A stretch of DNA of 64,000 bases from Viscum album (GCA_963277665.1 OY728130.1:1360578393-1360642392), one strand, 5' to 3'. Positions 50,602 through 63,060 are shown, counted from the stretch's first letter. The notes: generated by a model from the sequence alone, not told the origin. Made by a program: numbers and translations.

Positions 50602-52312
50602 GCAAAGTACCAGATCGACCACATGACAGATGCATCGATCGCACAACCATTGGATCAACCTTGGTGGATATATGGAAAAGGAATCAAGAGACCATGAGAT
50701 ATATGCTAGAGAAACCACAATATATATATCGTGTGACCATAACTTTTTTTTACAAATGAATGAATTGACTACAAGTCTAAATGGATTGACTATAATGAAA
50801 ATTGAATCAACCAAATGAGCAACCTTGCGACTAAAAATTTATTTAAAAGAAACCACATGTCTGTTAGAGATATTACAAGGTGATGGATTGACCGTACATT
50901 GATTTTTGATCAAAATTAAGTATAATATGATCAAATGTAAGTATAAGATGATTTACTAGAAGTATAATATGATCAAACATAAGTGTAATATGAATGGCCA
51001 TAAGTATAAGATGATCGGTCATAAGTATAAGATAATCGACCGTAAGTATAAGATGGTCAAGAATAAGTTCAAATCATCAGTTATATGAACTATCAAGTAA
51101 TATTACTAGAATACTTGCAAAGTATTTAATCAACCATGTATGTTGATGTGGAAAGCTTAAAGTTACCATATATAAAAGTAACTATTATATTATTAAATAT
51201 AATAAGTCAACTAATTTTTTTTGTAGAATTAAATATTGATCAGAAGCATTTAATGATCTTGAATTTTAGGATAAATAATGAGGATCTCCAATGATGATTT
51301 TTTAATGTATATTTTTGAAGAAAGATTTTTCTTTTATAAAATACCTAAGATGGATAAAAAGGATTGGTACACATACACTGGAACTTTTCATGAACATAAA
51401 AGACAAAATTATGATCTATTTTAAACATCTATGATGCTCTGTTCTTACCTACACATTAATGAAATATCATAGAACATATTCTCATCTTTTTACATCATTT
51501 ATAAATAAAAAATATGATATAAATAAGATAATATTATCCTATAAAAAATATAACTAAGTTCTAGACTACATCAAATTATTTCATTTCTCTTACTCATTTT
51601 TTCATAAATTTTTGAGATGTGTGTGATTTATGTTCTATTTATTTTAATAACTTTCTCTTATGATATATTGGAGAGTTATAGACATTATCTCTCTCATTTA
51701 TTATTATATTTACTCCCACAAATAACTGTGGAAGAGGCTCTATGAAGCTTGAAATTCTAGTGTGCAGTTGTTTATCTTTTTCTATCCCACAAAAATAATA
51801 GAAGAGGTTATGTATAGCCTAGAAAGCCTTGTGTACTATTGAATGTAAAAAATTATCTAGGTTATGGATAAGTTTATTAATTAATAAACTACTTGGATTT
51901 GGGTGATTTCTTTTTAGATAGGATTAGGTCTCGAATTGAGACTAGACCTCTAGTTTTTATTTTACTGTGTGTTTTCTTGTTTTGTTTACTCTATTTTTAA
52001 GCAGAATCTATTTTATTTTTAAAAACTCAATTGAAAAACACTAATTTGATAGTTAACTTTAATTTTTTTTATATTGTGTTTGATATAATGAATTATTTTT
52101 CAAAAGTCAAAATAGTTTAAAACTTGTTTTTAAATGAGTTGTAATCAAACTTCTAAGAAGATTTTTGAAAGATCAAATTATATACTTCTACTATTTTAGT
52201 TAACTGGGTTGTATTTTATAAATCAGGGTGTTTTAGTTTTAAATATTTTTTAATATAAATTTTAATTTGAAACTCAATTCACCCCCTCTTGATCTGTCAA
52301 CTCAGACCAACA
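50602..52312 (+). repeat. L1 5' LTR, second part
   Basis: Starts with GCAAAGTACCAGATCGACC, matching the 3' LTR near 61435 (AAAATACTATATTGACC), and continues collinearly to ACCAACA at 52312. GCAAA (50602-50606) and TCAAA (8937-8941) are the two copies of the L2 TSD with one mismatch. TATAAAATA near 51336 is a TATA-box candidate. Together with the first part the LTR is about 1.9 kb. Confidence 0.87.
50917..51070 (+). repeat. Tandem repeat of about 21 bp in the L1 5' LTR
   Basis: Around seven copies of a unit like CATAAGTATAAGATGATCGAC run head to tail. The 3' LTR carries only about four copies of the same unit at 61748-61832. TCGACC-type motifs also recur outside the array in both LTRs. Confidence 0.8.
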
Positions 52313-52328
52313 TTCAGTATCAAAGGAT
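52313..52328 (+). other. L1 primer-binding site
   Basis: TTCAGTATCAAAGGAT directly follows the 5' LTR end. It matches the usual initiator-Met tRNA primer site TGGTATCAGAGC with a few substitutions. Confidence 0.65.
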
Positions 52329-52428
52329 TTTCTTATTTCTTTTTAACTGTGATGTAGTTCACCCAAAATATCTAAATTTATGTTATTTGTAAATTTATAT
52401 CTTTATGGATAATAATAGGTATGAGGGG

Positions 52429-53790
52429 ACCACTATAAATAGGACTCATTATTTTAATAGAACTAATTATACTTAGTGGAAAATGAAGATGAAAATACTT
52501 CTCGAGAGCATGGAATTTGATATTTGGACTATAATAGAGGAAAAATATGAAAAAATAAAAGTTTCTAGAACTGATTGGAGTGATGACACTAAGGCCTCTT
52601 ATGAATATAACTATAAAGTTTTTAATTAATTATATTGTGCATTAGGATAAGATATTTTTTTGTTATTATACTGGTTATGAAATTTAGGATACACTTGTTA
52701 TATCTAATAAATGAACCTCAAATGTTAAAGAGATGTGCCTGAATACCTATACTATTAAATATGATGCTTTTAATCGAAACCTAATAAATCAATTTCTAAA
52801 ATTTATCTCAGGTTTAATGATATTTTTAACACAATGTATACACTTGGGAAAAAAGTTGAATATAAATATTAAGTGGTGAAACTTCTATAATGATTACCAT
52901 ATAGGTAGAGAGGAACCTCTATTTCCATTATACAATCATGTGACATAACTAAATTTCTAGTAAAGGAGCTTATTAGAAAATTCATGATGTAATAAGAATA
53001 ATTGGAAGTGAAAAAATAAGAATATTAAACTAAAATAAAATCAATTACTTTGAATACTTATGAATCAAATATGAAATAGAAGATCAAATAAGATAGTTCA
53101 AGTGAGGATGAATCACCTTTTTATAATGATAAAAAAATAGGTCATTTAACTAGGAGATTAAAAAATTTATATAGTGAGAAGAAATTATTCAAGAAGTCGA
53201 ACTATAGAGGAAATTGTGATAGAAGAGGAAACTAGAAAGGGATAATCAATCAGGTGAAGTGACATTTAATGTAAAGGGAAAGGGAATATCGAAGATAAAT
53301 TTCCAAAATTAAAATATAAGAAAAGATATGAGAATAAAGGAAAACATCCTAATAATTCTATAAAGTTACATGGATCACCTATGAGAATAGATCCAGTGAA
53401 TCTAACTCAAGTAGATAAGACAATAATGATAGAGATAACATTTTTTATGGAAAACACATCTAAGGTACTAAATATTATTTCTAAATATCCTATTCATATT
53501 TATAATCTTTATGAAACTGAAAATAGTGATGAAAATATGAGTAGTGAATATTTATTAGATTATTGTAATATACTAGAAGAAACTTTCAATGAACAAAAGG
53601 ATAATTATAAGATTCTAACGAAACAATAGACTCTGTCTCTTCATGTTAAATCTTATCTTGTAGTAGAAAAATACAAGAATGTTTAGTTTTTAAAAGAAAA
53701 CAATGAACTAAAATTTTTAAATGAGAAACTTAAAAATGATCTTGAAAGGTTTATAAATGTTATAGAAACATTGACTAGGATTCTTGGTAA
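52429..53790 (+). pseudogene. L1 gag (decayed)
   Basis: A plant copia Gag of SIRE type can be read across frames. WKMKMKILLESMEFDIW starts near 52480, with NTYTIKYDAF near 52750 and further decayed Gag beyond. A CCHC-knuckle remnant lies near 53270-53320 and reads CKGKGNIEDKFPKLK, where His and the last Cys are replaced by Asn and Phe. One open stretch at 53381-53629 encodes an acidic, Asn-rich segment. A predicted coiled coil follows at 53690-53790 (KENNELKFLNEKLKNDLERF). Gag would form the virus-like particle. Numerous stops and frameshifts make it non-functional. Confidence 0.75.
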
Positions 53791-54450
53791 ATAGACCACA
53801 CCTAAGTAAACAACTAGGTTTGGTTACTTTCCTCATATTGGTTACTTTCCTAGAGTACTCAAGCTCGTCCAATTATATAAATAGATAATATTCTTGTGGT
53901 CTAAATAAATTTTTATTTTTTAAAATTATTAATTCTCTTTATAGTATACCTGTCAAACAACTTTTGATTCCAAAATCTTTTTTTACTAACATTTCTGGAG
54001 TCAAGTAAGTGTGGGTACCAAAATCATTTTTTTTATTTTTTTGTAAGAAATTTTCTTGAATAGTACTAGTAAGAACTTATGGTATATATAATGTGGATGA
54101 TCTAGACACATTTCTAGGAACTAATAAATCTTTAAAATCCTTATCATGGTGGATGGTGGACATGTCACTTTTGGTGAAAATGCCAAAGGAAAAATAATTG
54201 TACTTAGTCAAATTAGTAACTCTAACTCATTTTTAAATTGAAAAATGTTATTTATTGATGTATTAAATTATAATATTATTATAATATGACAATTTCGTGA
54301 TGATGGTTTTCCTATTGAATTTGAAAATAATACTTAAAATTTTTATGATTCTAAACATGTTTTAGTTTTTACTACCTTGCATAATGATAATTTTTATGTA
54401 GTTTATTTGGATTCCTTATTTTCTCAAAATATTTCTTGTTTAAGTGTATT
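53791..54450 (+). pseudogene. L1 protease region (decayed)
   Basis: Near 54080-54115 the frame reads LWYI, stop, CG, stop, SRHI. This matches the SIRE protease motif that normally reads DSGCSRHM, but both ends are mutated. GGHVTFGENAKGKIIV follows near 54150, then LVFTTLHNDNFYVVYL near 54360, the spacer leading to the GAG-pre-integrase. The catalytic Asp has been lost, so this aspartic protease is dead. Confidence 0.68.
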
Positions 54451-55340
54451 TCATAAAGAATATTGGATATGTCATAGGATACTAGGGTGTTAAAACCTCC
54501 ACTCTATTAGAAAGAAAACTAGTAAAGGATTAGTTAAGGATCTTCTTAAACTAGAATTCCTAAAAGAAAAAGTCTATAACCCCTATTAAAAATAGAAACA
54601 GCATAAGATCTATTTCAAAGAAAAAAAATAAGTTTCAACTTCTCAACCCCTAGAATTGGTTTTCATGGACTTTTTTAGACCTTATAGAGTTTCTAGATTA
54701 AATGGGAAGCTTTATTTATATGTTCTTATATATGACTATTCTAGATACACCTGGGTATTCTTTCTAGTTCAAAAAAGTGAAGATTGTTCCTATTTTTCAA
54801 AATATTCAAAGTCTATAGAAAATACTAGTGGACTTACTATTAAAACTTTAAGTAGTGATCATGGTCATGATTTTAAAAATCAATACGTTGAATCTCTATG
54901 CTCACAACATGGATATAATCACAAATTTTCTGCTCCTTGGACTCCACAGTAGAGTGGTGTTGTAGAAATAAGGAATATAACTCTTCAATAGATTATATAT
55001 ACTATGATCAGTGAGTATGATCCACCTATTTTTTAGGCATAAGTTTTCAATGAAACTTTCTATATTATCAATAGGGTTCTTATCAGACCACTTTTAAATA
55101 ATAATCCATGTGAGTTATGGAATGGAAAAAAATAAAAGTTTAATTACTTTATATTTTTTGTTTGTAAGGTCTTTATTCTCAATACAAAGGATAATTTTGA
55201 TTAGTTTTTATCCCAAAGTGATGAAGGAATTTTCCTTGGTTGATTGAACATTGGTAAATCATACAAAGTTTTCAATAAAAGAACCAAACTTGTGGAAGAA
55301 TTTGTATAGGTAAAAATTGATAAAATATATCCACACGATC
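54451..55340 (+). pseudogene. L1 integrase (stops, catalytic residues kept)
   Basis: FHKEYWICHRILG opens the zinc-binding region. The core then reads LELVFMDFFRP with the first Asp at about 54668-54670, YDYSRYTWVFFL, LSSDHGHDFKN with the second Asp at about 54857-54859, SAPWTPQ, a TAG stop, and SGVVEIRN with Glu near 54965. So the D-D-E residues survive although a TAG interrupts just before the Glu block, where the family has Gln. The tail at 55050-55320 reads IINRVLIRPLLNNNPCELW and GIFLG. It would integrate element cDNA. Confidence 0.83.
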
Positions 55341-55559
55341 CTAATACTTATTTATAAAACCTTGAGGATGATCTTTCAAATTTGAATATCAATACCTCAT
55401 CCAAGACTAGTGATAGATATCTAAAACCTACTATAGAAAAATCACCTTATAAGGAATTTTTTAAACCTGAACCTGAATAAGAAAATAAAGTACTATGTAC
55501 TTCTATACTTAGATCCATTAGGACACATAAAGACCATCCTTAAGATGCTATAGTTAGAG

Positions 55560-56345
55560 ATCTAGATAGAGGTACTCAAACTAGAGCTTCTCTTACAAAT
55601 CATGTTTAACATCAAGACTTATTATCATAGATTGAACCTAAAGTAATCATTGAAATAATAGATAATGAATTTTGGGTAATGGTTATACAAGAAGATTTGA
55701 GCCAGTTTGAAAGAAACAAAGTATGGGAACTAGTAGAAAGATCTAAACAATTCATGAGAATTAGCACTAAATGGGTGTTTAAGAACAAGGTCGGTGATTC
55801 TGAACTATAATTAGAAATAAAGTTATATTTTTTTCACAAGGGTATAATCAAGAGGAAGGTATTGACTATGAAGAAACGGTTTCACCAGTTGCAAAACTTA
55901 AATCCATTTGGATACTTCTTGTTTATGCTTCACATCTAAATTATAAATTATATAAAATGGATTTTAAGAGTTCTATACTTAATTGTTATATTATTAAGGA
56001 TGTTTTGTTGAATAAACCCCTATATTTTCAAATCCTAATTTTCCAAATCATGTTTTGAAACTAACAAAATCACTTTATGGTTTAAAACATGATCCTAGTT
56101 CTTGGTATGATAGGATTATCACTTTTCATATTTTATATGGATTTAAAAAATGTGTTTTTTATCCTAATTTATTTATTAAAATAACATTAAAATATGTTTT
56201 AGTTGCATAAATTTATGTTTATGATATTATTTTTGGTTCTTCAATAAATTCTTTTTGTAATAAATTTTCAAAACTTATGAAAAATGAATTTGAAATGAGT
56301 TTGATGGGTGAACTATAATTAATTATAGGTTTTAAAATCATTAAA
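55560..56345 (+). pseudogene. L1 reverse transcriptase (active site mutated)
   Basis: Blocks read across frames are NKVWELVERSKQF, ISTKWVFKNKVGD, a frameshift, QGYNQEEGIDYEETVSPVAKL, KMDFKSS, LTKSLYGLKHDPSSWYDR and IYVYDIIFGSS. The catalytic tetrad at 56214-56225 is YVYD instead of YVDD: the third position has become Tyr (TAT). Stops occur at several Gln positions. The copy cannot polymerise DNA. Confidence 0.85.
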
Positions 56346-57133
56346 AATAAAGAATTAATTATTTTAAACTAAATAAAATACACTAAATAACTTTTAAAAA
56401 GTTTTGTATTTGATATCACAAAAGGAAGTGATAATCCACTGAGTACCACCTGTGAAATGGATCTGGATGAAACTAGTAAATCAGTTGATAAAAGCACTTA
56501 TAGAGGAATTATTGGGAGTTTGATTTACTTAATAGTGAATTGACCTAATATTAAGTTTAGTGTGTGTATGTGGGTCTGATTTCAATAAAAACCCAGGGAA
56601 TCACATTTAACTACAGTCAAAATAATTTTTGAATACCTTAAAAATATTATCAATTTAGGATTATTTTATTCTAAAAGAAATTATTCTAATATAATTATCT
56701 ATTTAGATATTGAATTTGGTGTCTATAAGTTGTATAGATTAATCACCTCTAGAATATGTCACTTGTTGGTAAAGTCTATAGTTACATGGTGTATTAATAA
56801 ACAAAATTTTTTTCATTATTCACTACTAAAGAAGAATACATAGCTGTAGACAGTTGTTGTACTTAGATTCTTTAGATAAAAAAAAATCTATATTATGAAT
56901 ATCAATTCATAAAAGTCCCTATAAATTGTGATAGCATTAATTCTATTAACATTTCTAAAAAACTTTTATCTCATTCTAGGAAAAAACACCTTGATATACA
57001 ACATCACTTTTTGAGAGATCATTTTAAAAAAGGGGATATCTCTCTTAAATTCACTAGCATAGAACATCAGATTTCTAACATTTTTACAAAACCTATAAAT
57101 TATGATATATTAAATTATATCAAACATGAGTGA
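56346..57133 (+). pseudogene. L1 RNase H (decayed)
   Basis: DNPLSTTCEMDLDETSKSVD is followed by YRGIIGSLIYL near 56500, then FEYLKNIINLGLFYS and YLDIEFGVYKL. The C-terminal region reads NTLIYNIT-like sequence near 56990 and FLTFLQNL near 57080, equivalent to the HIDIRHHFLRD and IADIFTKPL blocks of the family. Stops and frameshifts are frequent. The coding region ends at about 57133 near a KHE plus stop. Confidence 0.8.
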
Positions 57134-57590
57134 GGTAAGATTAATTTTGTTTAGAATTTTTTATTGTATTCTTTTAATATCCTTATTTATATTCTTATAA
57201 ATATATATATATATATATATATAAGTTCTACTTATATCAAGTGTTATTTTATTAACTTAATTTTAATTATATCATATGGGTTTATAAAAATGTTATTTTT
57301 TTTTATTTTTCCATGTTTTTCTATTCAAAAATCCTTAAATGATTGAAATATATCAAATTAGAATCATAATTGTCACACTCCATTTAACTCCAACCAAACC
57401 CTTTTTTGAACCTTTTTTTATCGAATCCCTAGATTCTAAAATCATGAATCTTAGTTGTGTTTAGTTAAAATGAATATATCTTTCAAATAAAATACTCTAG
57501 AATCCTCAAAAATAGTGAAATACAATTTGAGAAAATCCAAAAAGCTTATAAAACCCCATATTTTATCTCATAAATTTGTCTCAGAAATGT
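57134..57590 (+). other. Spacer between L1 pol and the extra ORF region
   Basis: AT-rich with a short (AT)n run at about 57201-57222. I see no coding pattern or known repeat. Confidence 0.5.
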
Positions 57591-60010
57591 AAGTGGATAT
57601 GTAGTGGTTCAAAATGAATCGTTCATTGGTATGAATATTGATACTTCATCTGGGATGGATAAGTTGGTTCTTGGATAAAAATTTCCCCATTTATATGTGC
57701 CGATTGAAATAGTTTTACTTAAATATTGTGGTTGAATATGAAGATCATGAAAATGTGATAAGGACTATTATTGATGGTCAAGAGTGTGAGTTCTCTTCAA
57801 ACTTTTGGGTTAATTGTTTAAGGGTTCTATATCTTGGAGAGTATAATGACTATCATAGTTCATATCCCATGAACCATCCTTAATTTGATATTTGGAATGC
57901 ACTAGAAGTATAGACAAATGATCGAACCTATTAGAGACTGTGTGCAAAGGAGATCGGTGGTGAATGTAGATTGTTGTTAAAATTCATACATCACACTATC
58001 TACCCTAGGAAGGGAGACTTTATCTCAATAAGGTATCGAGATCTTTTATTTATTCACCTAATGGTTCATAGATTTCAAATAATTTTTCCTAGATTCTTGA
58101 TGAGGTATATGGAAGAGTTGAGAAAACGTTCTTTAATATTTAATACTCTTTTATACCCAAAATTCATGTTTGTAAAGCTTGAATAAAAAAGATTAATTCT
58201 TCAAAGTGTAAAAATATTTGTGTATTATGGTGGTGTCTATTTAAAACAATATACTTAAAAAATTAAGATCATTTGGAATACCTAGAAGAGGTTGTGGATA
58301 GATGATGAGGAAATATTGTATGATAGATTTAATCCAATATTAAATCCTACAAAACCATGAGATATCATTGATCCTAGATTGGAACCATATGATATTTTTG
58401 AAGTTAATTATCCTTCTAATGAATATTTTTATCAATACATAGTTGATGTGTCTAAGGAATCTCTAAGATCTTATGAAGAGATCATGGTTGGATCTCATAC
58501 TCATGAAGTTACAAAGATTTATATAATTTTTATTTAAGCTACAAAAGAACCAGAAATGCCTTTGATGGCTGAAATAGTAGGAGAAGGAGTTGTAACTCTT
58601 GAGGGGTATAGAATTCCAATATTTATTCTATTTTTACATTCTCTCACTAAATAATAAATTGGTTAGGATTTAGATCCATTATAGTAGATTCATCTCATGT
58701 TTGAGATAGGGGAGCTCCTATATTTGATTCCACACCCTCCAGTGAAGAAGCCCCTTCAAATAATCAGTTTTCTGATATGGATTTATTTTATTCTAATAAT
58801 GTTAGTGGTAAGAATAGAAATGATATTGATGATAGAAATTCATTAAAGTAAAAAGTAACTACCATTCATGTTGTTTAAATATATAAAGAATCTGTTGTGC
58901 TAGAGTTTTATTCTTCACCTATTCTAGAATAACTGGTCAAATTAGAGTATTCTAAGGATCTTTTAAAAAATTTGGCTACTAATCCCTATCCTGGATATGT
59001 ACATGAAAAAATTTCTCAATAAGAACCTCACAATGATTCTTCTACCATAAATGAAGTGGTATTTATAGTAAAATATAATAAGTAATTAGATGCCTCTATT
59101 AAATAATTAAAGATACCGCCTGAGATTTTCTCTCATAAAGAAGAATATTGGATAAAAACACCTTAGTCCAGTGACTTTCGTTATTCTTCATCTTATCAAG
59201 CAGCTCGTACTTATCTATAATTTGTTCCTACTCCTTCTCAGCAATCTATATCTTCCCCTTTTCCTTTATAAATCACTTTTTCAAACTATATACAATTTAA
59301 AAACAGTATTTTATAGGTTTTAAAGGAAGTGTTTTTAAGTATTAGTTGGGGTAATAATCATTAAAGAGAGGAAGATATTTACTACACTATTGAGAGTTTA
59401 GTTGCACCCATCTAGTCTAAGTTGTTCCTTAAGATCAATCATATGAAACATGAGATTTTAAGTTTAAAAAATGAAATATAGAGTTTTATAAGTCATACTA
59501 GAGCCCTAAAAGATGATTTAATGAATATGTTTTCTACCATGGATAGAAGGTACCTATTGGATATAAACATTCCTTATATACCCTTTACATCTACATCACC
59601 TCCTCCCACTTCTGTTTCTATTAATGAAGATCTTATTAAAATATTTATTTCTTGAGAAAATTCATAACTTCATTGATAATGTGAAGGATATCAAAAATAA
59701 AGTGTGATTGGATATTGTTATAGATAGATAAAAACAATATGATTTTCTTAGAGTATAATTAATAAATACTTCCAGTTATAAGTTTGGAATCAATGGTTCC
59801 ATAAAGTATTATCTTGAAAGGATTTACACCAAGGAAAATATAAAAAATTAGTTTCCTTCATTATCAATAGATCGAAAGATGCCTTATATTGCTATAGCCT
59901 TCAAATAAATTATGGAAGAGATTTTAGTGACCCCTCTGCTAAATCAATTTATTTCATAAAATGATGATTTCCTTTGGCTAACTGAAAATTATATTTTTAT
60001 TTGATTTTCT
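57591..60010 (+). pseudogene. L1 extra ORF region downstream of pol (decayed, function unknown)
   Basis: A long frame interrupted by scattered single stops runs from about 57720 to beyond 59600 on the same strand as pol. Parts read HENVIRTIIDGQECEFSSNF, then LLLKFIHHTIYPRKGDFISI, DLLFIHLMVHRF, DPRLEPYDIFEVNYPSNEYF and MFSTMDRRYLLDINIPYIPF. Many stops fall where Gln or Trp could stand (TAA or TAG for CAA, CAG or TGG). Between 58700 and 59300 it is Ser/Pro-rich. Around 59400-59530 it is rich in Leu, Lys and Glu and could be helical. The LLLKFIHHTIYPR block resembles the conserved core of plant retroelement proteins annotated as putative plant transposon protein. SIRE elements carry an additional env-like ORF in this position, so either origin is possible. 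I do not assign a function. Confidence 0.6.
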
Positions 60011-60655
60011 AAATATCCTTTTTATGAAAGCGTTAACCACAACACCTTACACCATACCCAAAACACCTTACACCTTGTTGCACCTTACACAGGATCTGAA
60101 TTCAAAGAGTCAAAAATGAAGATTCAAAATTCAAAAGACCATAGACCCTAAGGAGACCTCAATCCGTGAGAACCCACAGTGGCATAAGTCACATCATGTT
60201 TCCCACCACCACCATCATGAAACCCACCCAACAAACGTGCCATTTTGTCACCATCATTACTGATGTCGATCAATCGTCATGGTAGTTGCTGGAGAAGATG
60301 ACCACTGGAGACCATCACCACTATCGTAATAAACAAAAAAACATACACCACATACAAACAGAACCACAAGTCGAAACTATTCCACCATATCATCGCTGAC
60401 CATCCTCACCATTGTCATTGCCGACTTATCACCACACCAGATCTCCAAATAAAACCATGTGTCAGAGTCCATCATCGCCACCACAAACAGGCCACCAAAT
60501 AAACAATGAACAACCATAAATTTCAGAAAATACCTTCATTCAGGACTGTCATCACACTAATATGGAAAACAAAGATAAAGCCTCCTAGAAACTGTTGGTC
60601 ACTCAAAGACTATGTATAATATTAACTGAATATTTCAGCCTTATATATATGTTAC
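60011..60655. other. Less AT-rich CAC/CCATC-rich segment inside the L1 extra ORF region
   Basis: Base composition changes abruptly. The segment holds repeated CACCTTACACC (60040-60090) and many CCACCATC / CATCACCA motifs (60200-60500). No terminal repeats or TSD were recognised, and neither strand has an ORF above about 60 residues. Coding of the surrounding extra ORF seems to resume near 60656. It may be an inserted fragment, or a His/Pro/Thr-rich part of the ORF. Confidence 0.45.
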
Positions 60656-60970
60656 AAATTCCCTAGTTTTGAAACCTCTTGCTCTTATTGTTCCTAGATT
60701 TTCTCCATCTTTTTCTATTGTTTCTTCATTAGTTTCAATACCTTAATCAACCCCAACTTCTACCTCACCTACTACACCTCTAATTAGAACATATGGTCTC
60801 CCTATTTCCTAAACCCTTTAATAGATAAGACCATTTTAAAATTCTATCACAATTCTTGGAGTTCCTATTGTTCCTTGACCTATACCTCCTCCTCCTATTT
60901 TTGGAAAATAGAAATAACCCTTTGTTACTTCTACCCTAACAGACCCTATATATTCATATTTTTTTTAGAT
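60656..60970 (+). pseudogene. C-terminal part of the L1 extra ORF region (Pro/Ser-rich)
   Basis: The frame reads LALIVPRFSPSFSIVSSLVS, then STPTSTSPTTPLIRTYGLPIS, several single stops at likely Gln codons, and IPPPPIFGK. Pro, Ser and Thr dominate. I take it as the tail of the same degenerate ORF. 60971-61233 beyond it is AT-rich 3' untranslated sequence. Confidence 0.5.
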
Positions 60971-61233
60971 TTTGAGAATATTTTTACACATTAATGAAAT
61001 ATATCTTTATTATAATTTATTTGTATTTTTTTATTTTTTATATTATTTTTGTTAACTCTTTACTTTATCACACTTTATGCATTATTTTTTATAATAACAA
61101 ATGGGGGAGAAAAGTATGGTATATGAATAAAAGTATGGAATATCCAATTTTTAGTTACATAAAATTATAATCTTTAATGTTTTGTATTTAATATTTTTGT
61201 ATGGATATTTATGTCATGATTTGTGATCATTAA

Positions 61234-61246
61234 AAAGGGTGAGATT
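61234..61246 (+). other. L1 polypurine tract
   Basis: AAAAAGGGTGAGAT precedes TGTTTGATTATT, the start of the 3' LTR. Confidence 0.75.
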
Positions 61247-63060
61247 GTTTGATTATTCCATCAATTCCTTGTTTTAATAATCACAGATCAATTTTATGAT
61301 GTTTCTAACCTATCTTTTGTTTTATAAAAGATGAATAAATTTATAGAACATAGTGGAAATATTACTAAGACTTGAATCGACTATAAAGATTATCTAGATT
61401 GTAAATTGACCATAAATATAAGGAATGAGAATTTCATAAAATACTATATTGACCACATGAAAAATGCACCGACCACATGACCATCAAATCAATCATCATA
61501 GATATATGGAAAAGGACTTATGTGACTATAAGATATAAGCTAGAGAAACCTCAAGATATATCTCGAGCGACCGTAACTTTTTTTTAAAAAAATGAATGAA
61601 TCGACCATGATGATAAATGAATCAACCACAATGTAAGTTGGATCGACTACAAGAGAAACCTTGGGATTTAAAATCCATATGGAAGTGACCATGTGTCTAT
61701 CAGAGATCTTGAAAAGTGATGGATCGACCGTACATTGATTTTTAATCGACCATAAGTATAAGATGATCGACTATAAGTATAAGATGATTGATTGTAAGTA
61801 TAAGATGATAAATCATAAGTTCAATTAATTGACTATACAATCTATCATGGGAATCGACCATAATTTTCAAAAACTATTGAAGCATTCGGGGATACTGACA
61901 TGAAAAACTTAAAGCTTCCATATTTAAAAGTAACTATCATATTATTAAATGTATGAATTAAACTACTTTATGTACTGAATTAAATGTTGATTAGAAGAAT
62001 TTAATGAGCCTAGATTTCATGTCAAAGTATGAGGATATCCAATAATGGTTTTTTAATGGATCTTTTTTGGATAAATCTTATGCTTTTATAGAAGAATAAA
62101 GATAGATAAAAAGGAGAGGTCATGACACATAGACACTAGAATGTTTCATGAATGTAAAAGATGAATATATTACATATTTTGAACATCTATGATTATTTTT
62201 TCTCGCCTAAAATTAAATGAAACATTATAGAACATACACATCAATGTATATCATTTCCAAATCAAAATACAACATTGAGAATATAAGATTAACTTGTATA
62301 ACAATAGTACTACATTCTCAACTGCATCAAATTATTTCACTTCTATTAGTTTTTCTTTCATTTTTGAGTTTTTTGTGATCTACATTGTATATATTTTAAT
62401 AAATATCTCCTTTACTATATTAGAGAATGATATAACACTCTCTAATTTATTATTATTTATACTACCATGAAGAACTATGGAAGAGACTCTATGAATCCTA
62501 GAATTCATGCATGTAGTTGTTTCTCTTTTTCTATCCAACAAAAATTGTGGAAGAGGCTCTCTATAGCCTGTGTATCCTTGTATGTTGTTGTGTGTAAAAA
62601 ACAATCCAAGTTTTGGATTAGTTTATTATTTAATAAACTACTTGTAATAAAGTTATTTCCATGTTGAGAGGACTAGGTCTCAACATGATACTGAACCTCC
62701 TATTTTTATTTTGTTGTGTGTTTTCCTTTTTTTTACTCTGTTATTAAAAAGAATCTATTTTAGTTTTCAAAAATCAATTATAAAACACGAATTTGATAGT
62801 TAAATTTAATTTTTTTTATATACTATGTTTGATATAGGTAAATCTATTTTAAAGGTTAAAACTGCTTAAATTTTTTTTAACTCAGTTGTGATTGAACTTA
62901 TGAGAAAATTTTTGAAATATAAAATTATATACATCTAATATTTTAGTTAACTAGGATATATTTTATAAATTAAGGGGATTTAGTTTTAAATTATTTTTTA
63001 AAAAATAATAATTAGAAACTCAATTCACTCCCTTTTGAGTTGTCTACTTCGACCAAAACA
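61247..63060 (+). repeat. L1 3' LTR
   Basis: The 1814-bp repeat starts TGTTTGATTATT and ends GACCAAAACA. It aligns with 8741-8941 plus 50602-52312 along its length, including the AACTCAATTCAC block before the end. It carries fewer copies of the 21-bp tandem unit (61748-61832) than the 5' LTR. Confidence 0.88.

Larger units (their letters stand above)
8741..63060 (+). mobile_element. L1: SIRE-type copia element, split by L2
   Basis: The 3' LTR (61247-63060) is intact. The 5' LTR is in two pieces, 8741-8941 and 50602-52312, which align end to end with the 3' LTR once L2 (8942-50601) is removed. Internal sequence at 52313-61246 holds gag, protease, integrase, reverse transcriptase, RNase H and an extra downstream ORF region. 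Gag and integrase motifs resemble the SIRE/Maximus lineage. The flanks on both sides belong to L0. No perfect TSD is seen, so the exact left border (8741 or 8746) is uncertain. Confidence 0.83.

Noticed and set aside
60011..60655. Host gene exon
   Set aside because: Composition hints at foreign origin, but no frame is long enough and no splice-site or domain evidence exists.
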